Shown here: positions 5,456 to 7,087 of the stretch, in pieces
Numbering within the stretch: position 1 is the first letter of the stretch
How the letters are laid out: every line of letters starts with the position of its first letter
Source: Nitrospira sp.
GTDB taxonomy: Bacteria > Nitrospirota > Nitrospiria > Nitrospirales > Nitrospiraceae
Length of the DNA stretch: 7,087 bases
NCBI GenBank assembly: GCA_024998705.1
Contig: JACOEF010000213.1
Location: 1 to 7,087 of the forward strand
Direction: 5' to 3'
Made by a program: the position numbers and the translations under genes
Notes under the pieces: generated by a model
What the model saw: the letters and a program-made list of their open reading frames with translations, nothing else
The model's database searches: none
What the model was told of the DNA's origin: nothing

Positions 5456-5506
5456 GAGAAGAAATGAGCCGTGCTGTGATGTTCTTTGCCCATGGGCTAT
5501 CGGCCA

Positions 5507-5998
5507 TTAGCTCTTTCGTGCCGGCCCGGCCGTTTTTCGCAGTAGAATTTCAGCGTAGCCGGGGATCAGAAAATTCGGCATGGGACCGATTTCCTTATAC
5601 CCCTGCTTGCGGTAGAAGGCCCGGGCGGCGTCGTTGAAATCCGACACGCACGCGAACATGTTCTTGGCCCGTGCGAAGGTGAGTGATTCGACGTGGGACA
5701 GCAAGCGACGTCCCAGGCCCTGGCCGATGGCCGACGGTGCGATCCCGAGTAATTCCAGATAATCGCCGAACAGGAATTTCCTGCGCACGATGGCAATGCC
5801 CAAGACCTGTCCCTCGATCTCCAGCACAAACGTATCTCGCCCTACGGGCAGTGGCGCAAAGATGCGGTTCCAATCGACGGCGGTGAAGCCGAGTTGTTTC
5901 CAGGGATCGGAGCTGGTCAAAATCCCGACCACCGAGTCGCGATCCTCCGCTCGCATGTCGCGAATTACGGTGTGGGGGTGGCTGTCGATTGGTGGCAT
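5507..5998 (-). CDS. GNAT family N-acetyltransferase
   Basis: This 163-residue protein has a GCN5-related acetyltransferase fold, which moves an acetyl group from acetyl-CoA to an amine. The N-terminal strand and helix (VIRDMRAEDRDSVVGIL, residues 11-27) begin the domain. FVLEIEGQVLGIAIV (57-71) gives the next strand pair. Motif A is LELLGIAPSAIGQGLGRRLL (81-100), a CoA-binding loop close to the Q/RxxGxG/A consensus but with Ile in the first position. Motif B is FNDAARAFYRKQGYKEIG (121-138). The substrate cannot be predicted. I chose the ATG at 5998 because it keeps the first strand; it overlaps the deacetylase 3' end by 34 bases, which fits translational coupling. Upstream in-frame sequence to 6205 only shadows the deacetylase. 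A start at 5956 would cut the first strand. No good Shine-Dalgarno precedes either. Confidence 0.85.
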   Translation of the reverse strand: MPPIDSHPHTVIRDMRAEDRDSVVGILTSSDPWKQLGFTAVDWNRIFAPLPVGRDTFVLEIEGQVLGIAIVRRKFLFGDYLELLGIAPSAIGQGLGRRLLSHVESLTFARAKNMFACVSDFNDAARAFYRKQGYKEIGPMPNFLIPGYAEILLRKTAGPARKS

Positions 5999-6687
5999 CG
6001 TAAGAGGTCCGACACGGTCATCGGGGTCAGGCCCTTGGCCGGCAAGAGGGTGGCGGCCAGGCTTTCGGTTACTTCGCGGGTGTGTTTGCCCTTCCCGTTG
6101 GCATGCATGACGATTACACTGCCCGGCTTCATTCGTTTCTGCACACGTGTCACGATCGCCTCTGTCGCCAGCGTCGGGTCGGGATCTCCGGACTCGATGT
6201 TCCACAGGATGAACTTCAATCCCAGGGCTTTCACGGCTTCAACCGTGTCGTCGTTATATTCGCCATACGGCGGCCGGAACAGGATGGCCGGACGTCCGTA
6301 CCTGATCTTGAGCAGGCGCACCGGCCCCATAATCTCCTGCTTCTGTGCTTCGACGTCGTGCATCGGCAGATGGGCATGTACTTCGCCGTGGGTCCCGATT
6401 TCGAAAAACGGCACGGCGAGCAGTTGCTTGACCTCGGTGTCGTGTTTGGCCATCCAACGACCGGACATAAAAAACGTCGCCGGGACCTTGTGCTCGATCA
6501 GGAAGTCGATCAGCTCTCGGTCGAATCCGGAGGCCGTGCGCACGGGGCACAGATCATAGGTCAGGGCCACGGCGGGGCACGAAGCCGGCCCGGCCTTGAT
6601 GACCTGCGCCTTCAGGGGAGCCGCTTGTAGGGCGAGTGCCATTGCGCAGATCGCCGAGAGTTTGATCCAGGCCTGATTGCGACGCAT
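5965..6687 (-). CDS. Exported polysaccharide deacetylase (NodB/CE4 family) with variant metal motif
   Basis: This 240-residue protein starts with a Sec signal peptide (MRRNQAWIKLSAICAMALAL, predicted cleavage near A27). A NodB homology domain fills the rest and would remove N-acetyl groups from an envelope or extracellular glycan. Motif 1 reads TYDLCP (T43-C47) instead of TFDDG: catalytic D45 is kept but the second Asp, normally a metal ligand, is Leu. Motif 2 has H100 and H104 (THGEVH), motif 3 is RPPYG (138-142), motif 4 has W162 and an SGDPDP stretch, and motif 5 is VIVMH with H195. C37 and C47 could form a disulfide. The start at 6687 is the natural signal-peptide start; the open frame to 7068 only shadows the divergent protease. 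No Shine-Dalgarno is visible. The GNAT gene overlaps its end. Family is firm; activity and substrate are uncertain. Confidence 0.87.
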   Translation of the reverse strand: MRRNQAWIKLSAICAMALALQAAPLKAQVIKAGPASCPAVALTYDLCPVRTASGFDRELIDFLIEHKVPATFFMSGRWMAKHDTEVKQLLAVPFFEIGTHGEVHAHLPMHDVEAQKQEIMGPVRLLKIRYGRPAILFRPPYGEYNDDTVEAVKALGLKFILWNIESGDPDPTLATEAIVTRVQKRMKPGSVIVMHANGKGKHTREVTESLAATLLPAKGLTPMTVSDLLRCHQSTATPTP

Positions 6688-6759
6688 GGGCGCAGTATAC
6701 CCGAAGGCACGGCACGGCGATAGTTGACGCTCCGTCCGGGTGGCTGCTACGGTGACATC
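6688..6759. promoter_or_regulatory. Divergent 72-bp promoter region between deacetylase and protease
   Basis: Both promoters must fit in 72 bp if each gene has its own. On the minus strand TATACT (6699-6694) lies six bases before the deacetylase ATG without a good -35. On the plus strand TTGACG (6724-6729) is followed after 18 bp by the poor box TACGGT (6748-6753), six bases before the protease ATG at 6760. GGTGA at 6751-6755 could act as a weak ribosome site for the protease. Tentative. Confidence 0.3.
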
Positions 6760-7087
6760 ATGCAAGGTCCAGACTGGAAAATCGGTCGAATGTTCGGGAT
6801 TCCCATCCATGTGCATGCCTCGTGGCTGTTGGTCTTTTTCTTTGTGACCTGGTCGTTGGCTACGGGCTATTGGCCGGACGTGCTGCCCGGTCTCACCGAG
6901 CCGCGCTACTGGGCCATGGGCAGTGTGTCGGCCATTCTCCTGTTTGCGTCCGTCCTGCTGCATGAGCTCGGCCATTCCCTGGTGGCCCTTCGCTATCGTA
7001 TTCCAATCAGTCAGATCACATTGTTTATCTTCGGCGGCGTGGCCCAGATGCGAAAGGAGCCACCGCATCCCCGGGCTGAGTTCTTGA
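6760..7087 (+). CDS. Site-2 protease family (M50) membrane metalloprotease, 5' part only
   Basis: The reading frame starts at ATG 6760 and runs off the right edge, giving 109 residues. The N-terminus KIGRMFGIPIHVHASWLLVF is typical of prokaryotic site-2 proteases, leading into a first membrane helix (about residues 21-38). A second helix (about 53-75) carries the zinc motif HELGH (H68, E69, H72). FIFGGVAQM (89-97) follows, as in this family. These proteases cut substrates within the membrane. Many members of this branch have C-terminal CBS domains, but that part lies outside the window. The gene is divergent from the deacetylase. There is no strong Shine-Dalgarno; GGTGA lies just upstream. 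Family call is firm, substrate unknown. Confidence 0.9.
   Translation, partial: MQGPDWKIGRMFGIPIHVHASWLLVFFFVTWSLATGYWPDVLPGLTEPRYWAMGSVSAILLFASVLLHELGHSLVALRYRIPISQITLFIFGGVAQMRKEPPHPRAEFL

Noticed and set aside
5488..5497. GCCCATGGGC 10-bp palindrome after the GNAT stop
   Set aside because: There is no loop and no adjacent promoter or T-run; a single 10-bp palindrome in GC-rich DNA is compatible with chance.
5999..6205. 69-codon upstream extension of the GNAT gene
   Set aside because: It is a shadow of the deacetylase frame, rich in Arg, Asp and Gly, without acetyltransferase features.
6688..7068. 127-codon upstream extension of the deacetylase
   Set aside because: It runs antisense through the M50 protease gene and would place the signal peptide in the middle of the protein.

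Overview
The window (7,087 bp, GC-rich) looks like an ordinary chromosomal stretch of a Gram-negative bacterium: it has two outer-membrane-type lipoproteins, a Sec-exported deacetylase and standard housekeeping enzymes. The style of the proteins (helical lipoproteins, a DapF-like protein with an SGNGLR motif, an M50 protease starting near a GIPIHVHASW motif) suggests Nitrospirota, probably Nitrospira-like. That assignment is recollection and inference, not something the sequence proves. No rRNA, tRNA, CRISPR array, insertion sequence or phage gene is visible. Seven of the genes lie fully in the window or run off its left end on the minus strand; one gene, at the right edge, is on the plus strand.

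Right edge to left, following transcription: a plus-strand site-2 (M50) metalloprotease begins at 6760 and runs off the window. It is divergent, across 72 bp, from a minus-strand exported CE4 polysaccharide deacetylase (6687-5965). A GNAT acetyltransferase (5998-5507) overlaps the deacetylase end. After 90 bp holding a 14-bp tandem repeat comes a GloA-type glyoxalase (5416-5018), with an 8-bp hairpin straddling its stop codon. A 192-bp gap carries diverged inverted repeats, a 7-bp tandem repeat and a candidate promoter. It leads into a DapF-like epimerase homologue (4825-3956) and, 70 bp further on, into uvrC (3885-2077), the nucleotide-excision-repair endonuclease subunit.

After uvrC is a 239-bp gap with a sigma70-like promoter bordered by two short palindromes. 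It drives a tight operon of three unrecognised, mostly helical proteins: two predicted lipoproteins (1837-1205 and 1169-459) and a protein without a signal peptide (447 to beyond the left edge).

The main points of interest are: the DapF homologue has serine at both positions where DapF has its catalytic cysteines, while the other recognisable family motifs are kept; the three-gene lipoprotein/helical-protein operon matches no family I know and has a compact promoter with possible operators; the deacetylase lacks the second aspartate of the NodB TFDD motif; and two genes have -10-like boxes so close to their ATG, without a Shine-Dalgarno, that leaderless mRNAs are possible. I see no clear evidence of a defence system or mobile element.
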